A stretch of 44,815 bases of DNA from Candidatus Dormiibacter spiritus (GTDB taxonomy: Bacteria; Chloroflexota; Dormibacteria; Dormibacterales; Dormibacteraceae): assembly GCA_003244185.1 (NCBI GenBank), contig QHBT01000014.1, positions 1 through 44,815 on the forward strand, given 5' to 3'. Position 1 is the stretch's first letter. Each line of letters opens with the position of its first letter. Of the stretch, positions 33,645 through 42,656 are shown piece by piece. The position numbers and the translations under genes were made by a program. The notes beneath the pieces are model-generated. The model did no database searches. It saw only the letters and a program-made list of their open reading frames with translations, and was not told the DNA's origin.

Positions 33645-34001
33645 TTGATTCTTTTCCTCGTCCTGCTGGTGCTCCTGGTTGCCGCGCTCGTCGTCTATGC
33701 CGCCCAGAACGGCAACACGGAGAACGTGAGCTTTCTGACGTTCCAGCTCACGAGCGTGCCTGCCTGGCAGCCGCCCGTAATCGCCGGAGGCGCCATGGCC
33801 CTCCTGCTGCTGCTCTACATGCTCTACGCGAACGCACGCCACAGCATCCGCCGGCGCAGCCTCACCCACAAGATCAGCGAGCATGAGGCGAGCCTTGCCC
33901 AACTTCGTTCCGAGAACGAGAGCCTTCGTCGCGACCTGCAGGACGCGCAGGGGCGGCTGGGGGGGCGCGGCCCGGTGGCGCCGGGCGATCCACGTCCCTG
34001 A
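33645..34001 (+). CDS. lapA: LapA-domain (DUF1049) membrane protein
   Basis: A 118-residue membrane protein with two transmembrane segments (residues about 1-19 and 45-64), the strand NTENVSFLTFQLTSVPAWQP between them, and a basic, then coiled-coil C-terminus (SEHEASLAQLRSENESLRRD). This is the LapA/YciS domain, in Enterobacteria tied to lipopolysaccharide assembly; in other phyla its role is unknown. The start is TTG at 33645 without a Shine-Dalgarno. Its stop overlaps the probable CTG start of the Cys4 protein. Confidence 0.8.
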   Translation: MILFLVLLVLLVAALVVYAAQNGNTENVSFLTFQLTSVPAWQPPVIAGGAMALLLLLYMLYANARHSIRRRSLTHKISEHEASLAQLRSENESLRRDLQDAQGRLGGRGPVAPGDPRP

Positions 34002-34249
34002 GCCAACCTGCCCGGCGCGACCTGGTCCAGAGCTTTCCGGGCGAGCGGCCGGATCAGCTCATGCGGAAGCTTGAGCGCTCCAATCCCCGGGTGACCTGTG
34101 GCTCCTGCCGCCAGTTCGACGGCTTCACCTGGTGCCGGCGCTGGAACTACCACACCGCCAGCGACGCACCCATCTGCGGCGACTACCGACCGCTTCCGCA
34201 GTCGTCAGTCCCGCCGCTTTCCGACCAGGACAGGACGGTCACCGGCTAA
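33998..34249 (+). CDS. Small four-cysteine (zinc-ribbon-like) protein
   Basis: An 83-residue protein with four cysteines in CGSCRQFDGFTWC and ICGDYRP, spaced as in a small metal-binding module. The frame is open from a CTG at 33998 that overlaps the lapA TGA (CTGA); from it the protein reads SQPARRDLVQSFPGERPDQL. The first ATG (34061) would give 62 residues and keep all cysteines. Which start is used is not settled. No family recognised. Confidence 0.5.
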   Translation: MSQPARRDLVQSFPGERPDQLMRKLERSNPRVTCGSCRQFDGFTWCRRWNYHTASDAPICGDYRPLPQSSVPPLSDQDRTVTG

Positions 34250-34295
34250 GCCAGAACCTGCCTCCAGCCCTCGACGGACGTCGGCCGCCTTGGCA

Positions 34296-35126
34296 TCAGG
34301 TCTCGTCGCGCCTAACCAGGATGGCGCAGCCGACGCCGAGCGCCGCCAGGCAGTAAACCGCCAGCACCAGTGCCGCCTGGCCGCTGCCAGTGCTGGCCGC
34401 CACCGCCGAACCGGTGCCGCCGCCCAGGTTGTGGACCAGCGCCACCGAGTTGGGACCGGGAAAGCCCGTGGGCAGATCGCGCAGCGACTGCGCGCTCGAT
34501 TTGGCGATCACGCCGAACGCGCGATCCTCGAAAACGAAGAGGTAGGTGAGGCCCACGGCGTAGGCGATTGAAGCACGCCTGAAGATGAGTGACAGGAGCG
34601 CTCCGAAGGACGCGTAGGTGATGGCGATGAGGCAGGCCGCCGCAAAGGCGGTAGCCACGTCCCCGGCTGACGGAAGGCGGAAGGGAAGATCCAGCGTGAC
34701 AGCCGAGATGAGGCTGCTGGCGAGGGCCGTCACGAAACGGAGCAGCACCAGCAGGACGACAATCCCCGCCAGCACCACAGTCTTGGCCCCGAATACAGTT
34801 GCCCGGCTGGGACCGACCATCAACATCGCGGCCAGCGTCCGCCAGCCGTACTCGCTCCCAAAGATCAGGACTCCAACCACGAACTCGAGCGCCCAGATGA
34901 CCCCGCCGGGGTTGCCCAGCGCCTGCTGCGCGAAGGCGGCAGGCGCCAGGGCCTGCTTGTAGCTCGCGATGTTCGCAGGGGAGAGTGTGGCCGGCGATTG
35001 CGACATGAGGAACCAGTCAAGCCCGTAACCGCGGGCCAGCAGCACCAGCACCATCAGCAGCCCCACCGTCCAGAGATAGGGGCTGCGCCACGCCTTCAGC
35101 CACTCTCCCCTGACCGGTCCGATCAC
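34296..35126 (-). CDS. ABC-2 type transporter permease
   Basis: A 276-residue integral membrane protein with about six hydrophobic segments. It begins IGPVRGEWLKAWRSPYLW, the usual start of ABC-2 permeases, has an FGSEYGWRTLAAMLMVGPSR coupling segment, and ends in RRDET. It overlaps the ATPase gene by four bases and should form an exporter with it. Substrate unknown; such pairs often export lipids, antibiotics or peptides. Confidence 0.88.
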   Translation of the reverse strand: MIGPVRGEWLKAWRSPYLWTVGLLMVLVLLARGYGLDWFLMSQSPATLSPANIASYKQALAPAAFAQQALGNPGGVIWALEFVVGVLIFGSEYGWRTLAAMLMVGPSRATVFGAKTVVLAGIVVLLVLLRFVTALASSLISAVTLDLPFRLPSAGDVATAFAAACLIAITYASFGALLSLIFRRASIAYAVGLTYLFVFEDRAFGVIAKSSAQSLRDLPTGFPGPNSVALVHNLGGGTGSAVAASTGSGQAALVLAVYCLAALGVGCAILVRRDET

Positions 35127-36025
35127 TGGCGGCCCTCGGTTATCTCCAGGAAGACCTCCTCCAGCGACCGCTCGGCCGGCCGCAGCTCGGTGATCTCGAC
35201 GCCCGCCCGGACCAGGGCACGGTGGATCTCGGCCGCTTGGACGTGATCGGCATTGACCATGAAGGCACCATCACGCACCGCTATCGCCTTGGCGCCTGCC
35301 ACTCGCTCCAAGGCCACCCTCACCCTTCCAGCGGGGTTGCCTCGGATCAGCAGACCCGCCTGCCGGGCGTCCGCCAAGTCGTCCTCCGCGATGAGACGGC
35401 CGTTCTGGATCACGCCGAAGCGGTGGCAGATCAGCTGCATCTCGCTCAGGAGGTGGCTGCAGACGAGCACCGTGTGACCGGCCGTGCCCAGCGACTTGAT
35501 CAGTCCTCGCATCTCGACCATGCCCTGCGGATCAAGTCCGTTGGTGGGCTCGTCCAGGATTAGGAGCTCAGGTTCCTTGATCAGCGCGGCGGCCACGCCG
35601 AGGCGCTGCTTCATGCCCAGCGAATAGGAGCCATAACGACCTTTGGCGGCGGGCAGCAGGTCCACCTCTTCCAACGCCGTCTCCACAGCCCGCTCCGCGA
35701 TGTCGCCATAGTGGGCGACCACCCTCAGGTTGTCGCGGCCTGACAGATAAGTGTAAAAGGCAGGGTTTTCGATCACCGCTCCGATTTTGCGCAGGCCGGC
35801 CGGAGCGCCCGGCCTGTGGCCGGCGACAAGCGCACTGCCGGAGGTTGGTCGGATCAGGCCCACCAGCATGCGGAGCGTGGTGGTCTTGCCAGCTCCGTTG
35901 GGCCCGACCAGGCCGTAGATCTCGCCCCGGCGGACTTTGAGATCCAGTGAGTCGACGGCCAGCTTGCCGCCGCGATAGCGCTTGGTAAGGGCAGCCGTTT
36001 CCACCACCAAGTCGCTGGTGTGCAT
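35123..36025 (-). CDS. ABC transporter ATP-binding protein (ABC-2 exporter)
   Basis: A 300-residue ABC ATPase: Walker A GPNGAGKTTTLRMLVGL, Q-loop region IGAVIENPAFYTYLSGRDNL, signature YSLGMKQRLGVAAALI, Walker B LLILDEPTNGLDPQGM, and H-loop VLVCSHLLSEMQ. The C-terminal 80 residues are the usual extension of bacitracin/multidrug-type ATPases. The ATG at 36025 has no clear Shine-Dalgarno; a GATAAT box seven bases upstream suggests a leaderless mRNA. Divergent from pyrB. Confidence 0.92.
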   Translation of the reverse strand: MHTSDLVVETAALTKRYRGGKLAVDSLDLKVRRGEIYGLVGPNGAGKTTTLRMLVGLIRPTSGSALVAGHRPGAPAGLRKIGAVIENPAFYTYLSGRDNLRVVAHYGDIAERAVETALEEVDLLPAAKGRYGSYSLGMKQRLGVAAALIKEPELLILDEPTNGLDPQGMVEMRGLIKSLGTAGHTVLVCSHLLSEMQLICHRFGVIQNGRLIAEDDLADARQAGLLIRGNPAGRVRVALERVAGAKAIAVRDGAFMVNADHVQAAEIHRALVRAGVEITELRPAERSLEEVFLEITEGRQ

Positions 36026-36032
36026 GCTCCGA

Positions 36033-36038
36033 ATTATC
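36033..36038 (-). promoter_or_regulatory. -10 box for a probably leaderless ABC transporter mRNA
   Basis: GATAAT on the minus strand (5 of 6 to consensus) ends seven bases before the ATG of the ATPase gene, so transcription would begin at or next to the start codon. No good -35 is seen. Confidence 0.45.
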
Positions 36039-36048
36039 CAGTCAAACC

Positions 36049-36058
36049 TGGTCGACCA
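36049..36058. promoter_or_regulatory. Palindrome between the divergent pyrB and ABC promoters
   Basis: TGGTCGACCA is a perfect 10-bp palindrome covering the proposed -35 of pyrB and lying about 20 bases upstream of the opposing ABC transporter -10. It is a candidate operator; no regulator is assigned. Confidence 0.3.
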
Positions 36059-36080
36059 AGGTACCTGCTCCTGCTAGACT
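36052..36080 (+). promoter_or_regulatory. Candidate promoter of the pyr operon
   Basis: TCGACC (36052-36057) and TAGACT (36075-36080) are 17 bases apart, each with 4 of 6 consensus matches. The same TAGACT -10 form precedes lapA. The predicted start at about 36087 would place the PyrR hairpin at the very 5' end of the transcript. Confidence 0.45.
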
Positions 36081-36088
36081 GACTGCAG

Positions 36089-36125
36089 TTCCTTTAAGTC
36101 TGGTCCCGAGAGGCCTGTAAGGAGG
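36089..36125 (+). promoter_or_regulatory. PyrR-binding RNA hairpin sequestering the pyrB Shine-Dalgarno
   Basis: The RNA has the PyrR-site core UCCNGNGAGG as UCCCGAGAGG (36104-36113). The upper stem pairs CC (36105-36106) with GG (36112-36113) and, past a bulged U, GG (36102-36103) with CC (36114-36115). The lower stem pairs UUCCUU (36089-36094) with AAGGAG (36119-36124), which is the Shine-Dalgarno of pyrB (AAGGAGG, ATG at 36133). PyrR bound to UMP should stabilise the fold and block translation. Six T follow at 36126-36131, so some transcription attenuation is possible too. Confidence 0.75.
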
Positions 36126-36132
36126 TTTTTTC

Positions 36133-37071
36133 ATGGTCGTGAGCCTGCGCACCAGGGCGCGCCTGCGCCACCTCGTGCAGTCCCAACAGCTTTCCCGGCA
36201 GCTCCTGGACGAGATCTTCCAGCGCGCCGATGAGATGCGGGCCAGCCCCCATCGCGCCGCGGGTCGCCTGCAGGGCAGGGTGATGGCCGCCCTCTTCTAC
36301 GAACCCTCCACCCGGACCCGGCTCTCCTTCGAGGCGGCCATGCTGCGACTGGGCGGTCAAACGATGGGCACCGACAACGCTCTGGCCTTCTCCAGCGCTG
36401 CCAAGGGGGAGACGCTGGAGGACACCATTCGTATAGTCAACGGCTACGCCGACGTGATAGTCCTGCGGCACCCCGCCGAAGGCGCCGCGGAGCGAGCGGC
36501 AGCGGTGAGCGACGTGCCCATCATCAGCGCGGGCGACGGCCGCGGCCAGCATCCCACCCAGGCGCTGCTCGACGTCTACACGATCAAGGACGAGGTGGGC
36601 CGGCTCGACGGCGTGAAGGTGGCCATGGTGGGCGACCTGGCCAACGGCCGCACGGTCCGCTCCCTCGCCTACCTGCTGGCCAAGTACCGGGAGGTGGAGC
36701 TGACCTTCGTCGCCCCGCCCCAGGTGGCGATGCGCGACGACATCAAGGCGCACCTGGATCGTCACGGAGTGCGGTGGCGGGAGGTGGCGGACCTGGACGC
36801 GGTGCTGCCCCAGGTCGACGTCGTCTATCAGACCCGCATCCAGAAGGAGCGCTTCAGCGACGAGGAGTCGTATCGGGCTGTGAAAGGCAGGTACGTGATC
36901 GACCTGGCGACGATGCGCCGGCTGCGACCCGACGCTGTGGTCATGCACCCCCTGCCGCGCGTGGACGAGCTGGACCCGGAGGTCGACTCGGATCCGCGGG
37001 CTGCCTACTTCCGGCAGGCGCGCAACGGCATGCACATCCGGATGGCGCTGCTGGACATGGTGCTCTCGTGA
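36133..37071 (+). CDS. pyrB: Aspartate carbamoyltransferase catalytic subunit
   Basis: PyrB joins carbamoyl phosphate and aspartate. The carbamoyl-phosphate site [20 protein letters not shown], the catalytic-His region [15 protein letters not shown], and the aspartate site [11 protein letters not shown] are intact in 312 residues. ATG at 36133 with AAGGAGG seven bases upstream, held in the PyrR hairpin. No pyrI regulatory chain follows; pyrR overlaps its stop by four bases (GTGA). Confidence 0.95.
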   Translation: MVVSLRTRARLRHLVQSQQLSRQLLDEIFQRADEMRASPHRAAGRLQGRVMAALFYEPSTRTRLSFEAAMLRLGGQTMGTDNALAFSSAAKGETLEDTIRIVNGYADVIVLRHPAEGAAERAAAVSDVPIISAGDGRGQHPTQALLDVYTIKDEVGRLDGVKVAMVGDLANGRTVRSLAYLLAKYREVELTFVAPPQVAMRDDIKAHLDRHGVRWREVADLDAVLPQVDVVYQTRIQKERFSDEESYRAVKGRYVIDLATMRRLRPDAVVMHPLPRVDELDPEVDSDPRAAYFRQARNGMHIRMALLDMVLS

Positions 37072-37616
37072 CGATCACTCAGCGCAGCGCCGTGAAGGCT
37101 ACTGTCATGGACGCCGACGCCATCCGGCGCAGCCTCTCCCGCATCGCCCATGAGATCATCGAGCGCAACCGGGGGGTGGCGGGTGTGACGCTGGTCGGCA
37201 TCCTGTCCCAGGGCGACGTCCTGGCCCAGCGCCTGGCCCTAAAGCTGGCCGAGCTGGAGGGTACCTGGGTGCCGGTGGGGCGGCTTGATGTGAGCGAGCA
37301 TCGGGACGATCTGCATCTCCGGCCCCGCGGCGAAAGGGGAATGAGTAAGGTGCCCGACCTGAACGGCCGGATAGTGGTCCTCGTCGACGACGTGCTCTAT
37401 CACGGCCGCACAGCGCGGGCGGCGCTGGACGCACTGCTCCAGTTCGGGCGGCCGAGCGCAGTCCAGCTGGCCGTGCTGGTGGACCGCGGTCACCGCGAGC
37501 TGCCGATCCGCGCCGACTATGTAGGCAAGAACGTTCCCACAGCGGATTCGGAGCGGGTCCAGGTCTGCCTGCTCGAGAGCCAGGGTGTCGATGCGGCGGT
37601 GATACTTGCGGGCTGA
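37068..37616 (+). CDS. pyrR: PyrR bifunctional pyr operon regulator / uracil phosphoribosyltransferase
   Basis: A 182-residue PyrR. It binds the pyr mRNA hairpin when UMP is high and often also has uracil phosphoribosyltransferase activity. Features: [20 protein letters not shown], the PRPP loop [20 protein letters not shown] (the usual YTGRT is YHGRT), and [20 protein letters not shown]. The region normally reading GIxTRGxxLAERL is [13 protein letters not shown], two changes that may affect enzyme activity. GTG start at 37068 overlaps the pyrB stop. The matching RNA site lies upstream of pyrB. Confidence 0.9.
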   Translation: MTITQRSAVKATVMDADAIRRSLSRIAHEIIERNRGVAGVTLVGILSQGDVLAQRLALKLAELEGTWVPVGRLDVSEHRDDLHLRPRGERGMSKVPDLNGRIVVLVDDVLYHGRTARAALDALLQFGRPSAVQLAVLVDRGHRELPIRADYVGKNVPTADSERVQVCLLESQGVDAAVILAG

Positions 37617-40600
37617 GCTGGAGCCGGTGGTGGCGCCGGCGAGACTTGAATACGCGGCACTCGTCCTGGAGGACGGCCGAACTTTCACGGGCAGGGCTCT
37701 GGGCGCCGACGTCTTGGGCCAGGGCGAAGTGGTCTTCAACACCGCGATGACCGGTTATCAGGAGGTTCTGAGCGATCCCTCCTACGCGGGCCAGATGCTC
37801 TGCATGACCTACCCGCTGCAGGGCAACTATGGCACTCGCCCAGCCGATCAGGAGTCAGAGCGAGCGTGGGCTCGGGGCTTCATCGCTCGCTGGGTGAGCC
37901 CCCGGCCCAGCCACCACTCGGCTGGCGCGTCACTCGACAGCTATCTGAAGGCGCAGGGCATCCCCGGCATCTGCGGAATCGACACCCGCGCCCTCACCCG
38001 GCACCTCCGCCGGCAGGGCACGCTGCGGGCGGTCCTGAGCCACGAGGCCGAGCAGCCCACCGACCAGCGCCTCGCGGAGCTCGGCCGGCTGGCCGGCCGG
38101 GTGACGCACCTGGCCGACCAAGACCTGGTCGCCGAGGTCTCCCGCTCGGCTCAGATCGAGTGGTTCGAGCCGCTTCCGCCCGAGCTGCGCCGGCAGAGCT
38201 ACGCGGACGGTCGCGGGCTCACCATCGCTGTCGTGGATTACGGAGTCAAGTCAGGCATCCTGCGCAGCCTGCGCGAGCGGGGCTGCCGGGTGGTCGTGCT
38301 GCCCCACTCGGCGGCCTGGCAGGAGGTCGAAGCGCTCAGGCCTGACGGCCTGCTGCTGACCAACGGTCCCGGTGATCCAGCGGTGCTGGACGGGCCTGTC
38401 AAGCTCTGCCGAGACGCGTTGGCGGCGCGTCTGCCGCTGTTCGGCATCTGCCTCGGCCACCAGATCCTCGGCCGCGCGATCGGAGCCACGACCTCCCGGC
38501 TGCCCTTCGGCCACCACGGGGCCAACCATCCGGTCCGCGACACGCGCACGGGCGAGGTGCACATCACAAGTCAGAACCACGAGTTCCAGGTGGATGCCGG
38601 CAGCCTCCCGGAAGGCAAGTTTCGGATCAGCCACGTGAACCTGAACGACGGCTCGGTGGAGGGCCTGGCGCACCCGACGCTGCCCGTGATGAGTGTGCAG
38701 TATCACCCGGAGGGCTGCCCAGGGCCGACTGACAACCACTACCTTTTCGATCGCTTCGTGCAGATGTGCAAGGCGGGCGGACCGGAACCCGTTGCCGCCG
38801 GCCCTCGCGAGCGGTCCGCGAAGCCCCGCAAGGTGCTCATCATCGGCTCAGGTCCCATAGTGATCGGCCAAGCGGCCGAGTTCGACTATGCAGGCACGCA
38901 GGCCTGCAAGGCGCTGCGCGAGGAAGGCGTCCAGACAGTCCTGGTCAACTCCAACCCGGCCACCATCATGACCGACGAAGGCGTGGCGGACCGCGTCTAC
39001 ATCGAGCCGCTCACAGTCGAATCGGTGGAGCGCGTGATCGCCAGGGAGCTGCCGGACGCTGTGCTGCCCACGCTGGGCGGGCAGACCGGCTTGAACCTCG
39101 CCATGGAGCTGCACCAGGCGGGCGTACTGGCCCGTTACGGTGTGCGTTTCCTGGGCGCCGACGCCGACGTCATCCGCCGCGCTGAGGACCGGGAGGCGTT
39201 CAAGCAGATGCTGCTGGAGCTGGGCGAGCCGGTCCCTCCTTCAAGCGTCTGCGAGACCTTTGAGCAGGCGCGCGCCTTCGCAGACGAGATCGGGCTGCCG
39301 CTGGTGATCCGGCCCGCCTACACCCTGGGCGGCACGGGCGGCGGCTTCGTCACCTCCGCCGGCGAGTTCGAGCGGGTGGTGAAGGGTGGATTGGCGGCGT
39401 CGCCGATCCATCAGGTGCTGGTCGAGCGGTCACTCTGGGGTTGGAAGGAGCTGGAGTACGAGGTGATGCGGGACTCGGCGGGGACCTGTATCACCATCTG
39501 CAACATGGAGAACCTGGATCCGATGGGCGTCCATACCGGCGACTCCATAGTCGTCGCTCCCGCCCAAACACTGTCCGATCGCGACCACCAGATGCTCCGC
39601 TCGGCTTCCCTGCGCATCATTCGCGCGCTGGGCCTGGAGGGTGGCTGCAACGTGCAGTACGCGCTGGACCCGGACTCCAGCCGCTACTACGTGATCGAGG
39701 TCAACCCCCGCGTTTCTCGCTCCTCTGCGCTGGCCTCCAAGGCGACCGGCTACCCCATCGCTCGAGTCGCCGCCAAGATTGCTGTCGGCGGGCGGTTGGA
39801 CGAGATCCTGAACCAGGTGACAGGGCGCACCTACGCCGCCTTCGAGCCCGCGCTTGACTACGTTGTGATCAAGGTGCCGCGCTGGCCCTTCGACAAGTTC
39901 CCCGGGGCCGACCGGCGGCTGGGCACCCAGATGGCCTCGACAGGAGAATGCATGGCGATCGAGCGCACGTTTGCCGGCGCACTGCGCAAGGCGCTCCGCT
40001 CCTTGGAGCAGCGCTGGCCTTCTGACGAAGTGCTGGCCGACCCGGCTCTGATCGACCTGCCCAACGACCGCCGCCTGTTCGCGCTCCTGCATGCTCTCCG
40101 CCAGGGCGCCGAACCGGCCGAGCTGGCACGGCGCAGCGGCATGGACTTGTGGTTTGTGGAACGGATGGCCGAGGTCGCCCTGGAAGCTCCCGCCGGCCGG
40201 CCGGTCACCTACAAGCTGGTCGACACCTGCGCTGCCGAGTTCGAGGCGGCAACGCCCTACTACTACTCCTGCCACGAGGAGGAGAACGAGGCGGAGGCGG
40301 AGAACGGCCGGGCCGCGCTGGTGCTGGGCTCCGGACCGATCCGGATCGGGCAGGGCATCGAGTTCGACTACTCGTCGGTTCACGCCGCCTGGGCGCTCCG
40401 CGAGGCGGGCGTGCGAGCGATCATGGCGAACTCCAACCCGGAGACCGTGTCGACCGACTTCGACACCTCGCACCGCCTCTACTTCGAGCCTCTCGATCTG
40501 GAGGCGACTCGAGCGATCGCCGAGGCCGAGCGCATCGAGGGCGCGATGGTCCAGTTCGGCGGTCAGACCGCCATCAACCTGGCAGAACCGCTCAGCTCGG

Positions 40601-41880
40601 CAGGTATCCGCGTGCTCGGCTCCTCCGTCGATGCCATCGACCTGGCCGAGGATCGCCGGCGTTTTGCGGCCGAGCTGGAGGCCATAGGAGTCCCCCAGCC
40701 GATCGGCGACACGACGACTGATGTCGAGCGGGCGCTGGAGATCGCCGAGGGGGTCGGCTATCCGGTCCTCGTCAGGCCTTCCTACGTCCTCGGCGGCCGG
40801 GCGATGGAGATCGTCCGCGACCCTGTCGAGCTGCGCCGCTACATGGAGTGGGCGCGCCAGGCCCTGCCGCGGGGAACCGTTCTCGTGGACAAATACCTGA
40901 TCGGCAGCGAAGTCGAGGTGGACGCCATCTCGGACGGCGAGACGGTGGTCATCGCTGGCGTGATGGAGCACGTCGAGCGGGCGGGCGTCCACTCTGGCGA
41001 CTCCTTCGCCGTCTATCCGGCGCCCGGCCTGGAAACCGAAGCGCGAGCGCAGGTGGTGGACTACACGGTGCGCATCGCGCGACGGCTCAACCTGCGCGGT
41101 CTTGTCAACGTCCAGTACGTGGTTCACCGGGGCCGCGTCTACGTGCTGGAGGTCAACCCGCGCGCCTCGCGGACCGTGCCGATGCTCTCCAAGGTGACTG
41201 GCGTGCCGATGGTGAAGCTGGCGACGCGCGTGATGCTGGGTGAGAAGCTCAGCGATCTCGGCTGCACGACAGGCCTGGTGCCACCCACCCCGCTGGTGGC
41301 AGTGAAAGCGCCTGTGTTCTCGATGTCCAAGCTGGCGGCGGTGGACTCCTACCTCGGCCCCGAGATGAAGTCGACGGGTGAGGCGATGGGCGTGGACAGG
41401 ACGCTTTCGGCTGCTCTGCGCAAGGCGTTCCTGGCCGCCGGCATGTCACTGAAGTCGGGCGGCCGCGCGCTGCTGACCATTGCGGATCAGGACAAGCCTG
41501 AGATGTTTGCGATCGCGGCTGGCCTGGCCCGGATCGGCATGGAGATCCTGGCCACGCCGGGCACCGCCGCGGCGCTGCAGGCGGCCGGTTTTTCGGCCCG
41601 GGTGGTCAGCAAGCTCGGCGATCCCGGCCAGAACGTGGTGGAGGCGATCCAGGCAGGAGTCGAACTGGTGATCAACACCATGACCGGCGTCGTCGAGCAG
41701 GAGCGGCCGGGCCTGCCGGTGCTGCGCGACGGCTTTGAGATCCGCCGGGCGGCGGTCGAGCGCCGGATCCCCTGCCTGACCTCGCTGGACACCGCGGTGG
41801 CGCTGGTGGAGTCCTCGCTCCATGCCGCCGGCCAGCTGGAGGTGCGGACGATCGACGAGTGGCGAACGGGCGCCGCCTGA
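37606..41880 (+). CDS. carAB: Fused carbamoyl-phosphate synthase, CarA-CarB in one chain
   Basis: A single 1424-residue frame with both subunits of glutamine-dependent carbamoyl-phosphate synthase. Residues 1 to about 392 are Car[15 protein letters not shown], the S1 domain, and a glutaminase domain with Cys282 in LFGICLGHQ and His/Glu in QYHPEG. A linker of about 13 residues follows. From about 406 comes Car[33 protein letters not shown], the first ATP-grasp domain, a second from about 906 ([27 protein letters not shown]), and an MGS-like allosteric domain from about 1285 ([19 protein letters not shown]). No stop or frame change separates the parts. Start TTG at 37606, overlapping pyrR by 11 bases; GTG 37627 is possible. 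Bacterial carA and carB are usually separate genes. Confidence 0.94.
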   Translation: MRAELEPVVAPARLEYAALVLEDGRTFTGRALGADVLGQGEVVFNTAMTGYQEVLSDPSYAGQMLCMTYPLQGNYGTRPADQESERAWARGFIARWVSPRPSHHSAGASLDSYLKAQGIPGICGIDTRALTRHLRRQGTLRAVLSHEAEQPTDQRLAELGRLAGRVTHLADQDLVAEVSRSAQIEWFEPLPPELRRQSYADGRGLTIAVVDYGVKSGILRSLRERGCRVVVLPHSAAWQEVEALRPDGLLLTNGPGDPAVLDGPVKLCRDALAARLPLFGICLGHQILGRAIGATTSRLPFGHHGANHPVRDTRTGEVHITSQNHEFQVDAGSLPEGKFRISHVNLNDGSVEGLAHPTLPVMSVQYHPEGCPGPTDNHYLFDRFVQMCKAGGPEPVAAGPRERSAKPRKVLIIGSGPIVIGQAAEFDYAGTQACKALREEGVQTVLVNSNPATIMTDEGVADRVYIEPLTVESVERVIARELPDAVLPTLGGQTGLNLAMELHQAGVLARYGVRFLGADADVIRRAEDREAFKQMLLELGEPVPPSSVCETFEQARAFADEIGLPLVIRPAYTLGGTGGGFVTSAGEFERVVKGGLAASPIHQVLVERSLWGWKELEYEVMRDSAGTCITICNMENLDPMGVHTGDSIVVAPAQTLSDRDHQMLRSASLRIIRALGLEGGCNVQYALDPDSSRYYVIEVNPRVSRSSALASKATGYPIARVAAKIAVGGRLDEILNQVTGRTYAAFEPALDYVVIKVPRWPFDKFPGADRRLGTQMASTGECMAIERTFAGALRKALRSLEQRWPSDEVLADPALIDLPNDRRLFALLHALRQGAEPAELARRSGMDLWFVERMAEVALEAPAGRPVTYKLVDTCAAEFEAATPYYYSCHEEENEAEAENGRAALVLGSGPIRIGQGIEFDYSSVHAAWALREAGVRAIMANSNPETVSTDFDTSHRLYFEPLDLEATRAIAEAERIEGAMVQFGGQTAINLAEPLSSAGIRVLGSSVDAIDLAEDRRRFAAELEAIGVPQPIGDTTTDVERALEIAEGVGYPVLVRPSYVLGGRAMEIVRDPVELRRYMEWARQALPRGTVLVDKYLIGSEVEVDAISDGETVVIAGVMEHVERAGVHSGDSFAVYPAPGLETEARAQVVDYTVRIARRLNLRGLVNVQYVVHRGRVYVLEVNPRASRTVPMLSKVTGVPMVKLATRVMLGEKLSDLGCTTGLVPPTPLVAVKAPVFSMSKLAAVDSYLGPEMKSTGEAMGVDRTLSAALRKAFLAAGMSLKSGGRALLTIADQDKPEMFAIAAGLARIGMEILATPGTAAALQAAGFSARVVSKLGDPGQNVVEAIQAGVELVINTMTGVVEQERPGLPVLRDGFEIRRAAVERRIPCLTSLDTAVALVESSLHAAGQLEVRTIDEWRTGAA

Positions 41881-41894
41881 CCGTTTCAGGCGCG

Positions 41895-42656
41895 ATGTTC
41901 GAGCTGCAGGCGCCGCTGATCGCGCGGCGGGAGGTCGCCAGCGGTATGTGGGTGCTCTCCTTCAGTGCGCCGGAGGTGGCCGCAACAGCTCGTGCCGGCC
42001 AGTTCGTGAACCTGCTGCTCCGGCCCGGCCCGCTGCTGCGCCGACCGTTCTCCGTCTATCGCGCCACCTCTGGGGTGGTGGAGGTGCTGCTGAAGCCGGT
42101 GGGGGCGGGGACCGCCGGGCTGGCCGCCCTGGCCCTGGGTGAGAGCGTCTCCCTGCTGGGGCCGCTCGGTAGTGGCTTCCAGCTGGACCAGGCAGCAGGT
42201 TCGGTGGCGCTTGTCTCGGGCGGCCTGGGAGTGGCGCCGATGCCGCTGGCCGCTCGGGCAGCGGCCGCCCTAGGTCTGCAGGTGCACTGGGTTCATGGCG
42301 CCCGCACGGCAGCCGAGCTCTGCTCGGAATGGGAGGGCAGACGGGTGCACTGGGCCACAGACGACGGCTCCATTGGCTACCACGGCTCTGTGCTGGCGGC
42401 AATACCCGAAGGGATTGGGCAGGTGGTGGCCTGCGGTCCCAACCGCATGCTGGCGGCGCTGGCCGCACGCTTTCCGCGCGCCCAGGTTGCGATCGAGACC
42501 TACATGGGCTGCGGAACGGGCGTCTGCCTGGGCTGCGCCGTCCCGCGGACGAGCGGCGTCTACGATCGCGCCTGTAAAGAAGGCCCGGTGTACCAAGCGA
42601 ACGACATCCGTTGGGACGTGCTCCCGCAGCACCTGCACTACGGTTTGGGCGCGTGA
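41895..42656 (+). CDS. pyrK: Dihydroorotate dehydrogenase electron transfer subunit PyrK
   Basis: PyrK carries FAD and a [2Fe-2S] cluster and passes electrons from PyrD to NAD+. The FAD-binding part has LLRRPFSVYRA, the NAD domain VALVSGGLGVAPMPLAARAA, and the cluster cysteines are in MGCGTGVCLGCAVP plus RACKEGPVY. I choose ATG at 41895 (MFELQAPLIARREVASG), which matches the family start; GTG at 41859 would overlap carAB. The pyrD start overlaps its stop. Confidence 0.9.
   Translation: MFELQAPLIARREVASGMWVLSFSAPEVAATARAGQFVNLLLRPGPLLRRPFSVYRATSGVVEVLLKPVGAGTAGLAALALGESVSLLGPLGSGFQLDQAAGSVALVSGGLGVAPMPLAARAAAALGLQVHWVHGARTAAELCSEWEGRRVHWATDDGSIGYHGSVLAAIPEGIGQVVACGPNRMLAALAARFPRAQVAIETYMGCGTGVCLGCAVPRTSGVYDRACKEGPVYQANDIRWDVLPQHLHYGLGA

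Noticed and set aside
39430..41127. 565-codon open frame opposite carAB
   Set aside because: Same reason: a shadow of the CarB coding sequence.
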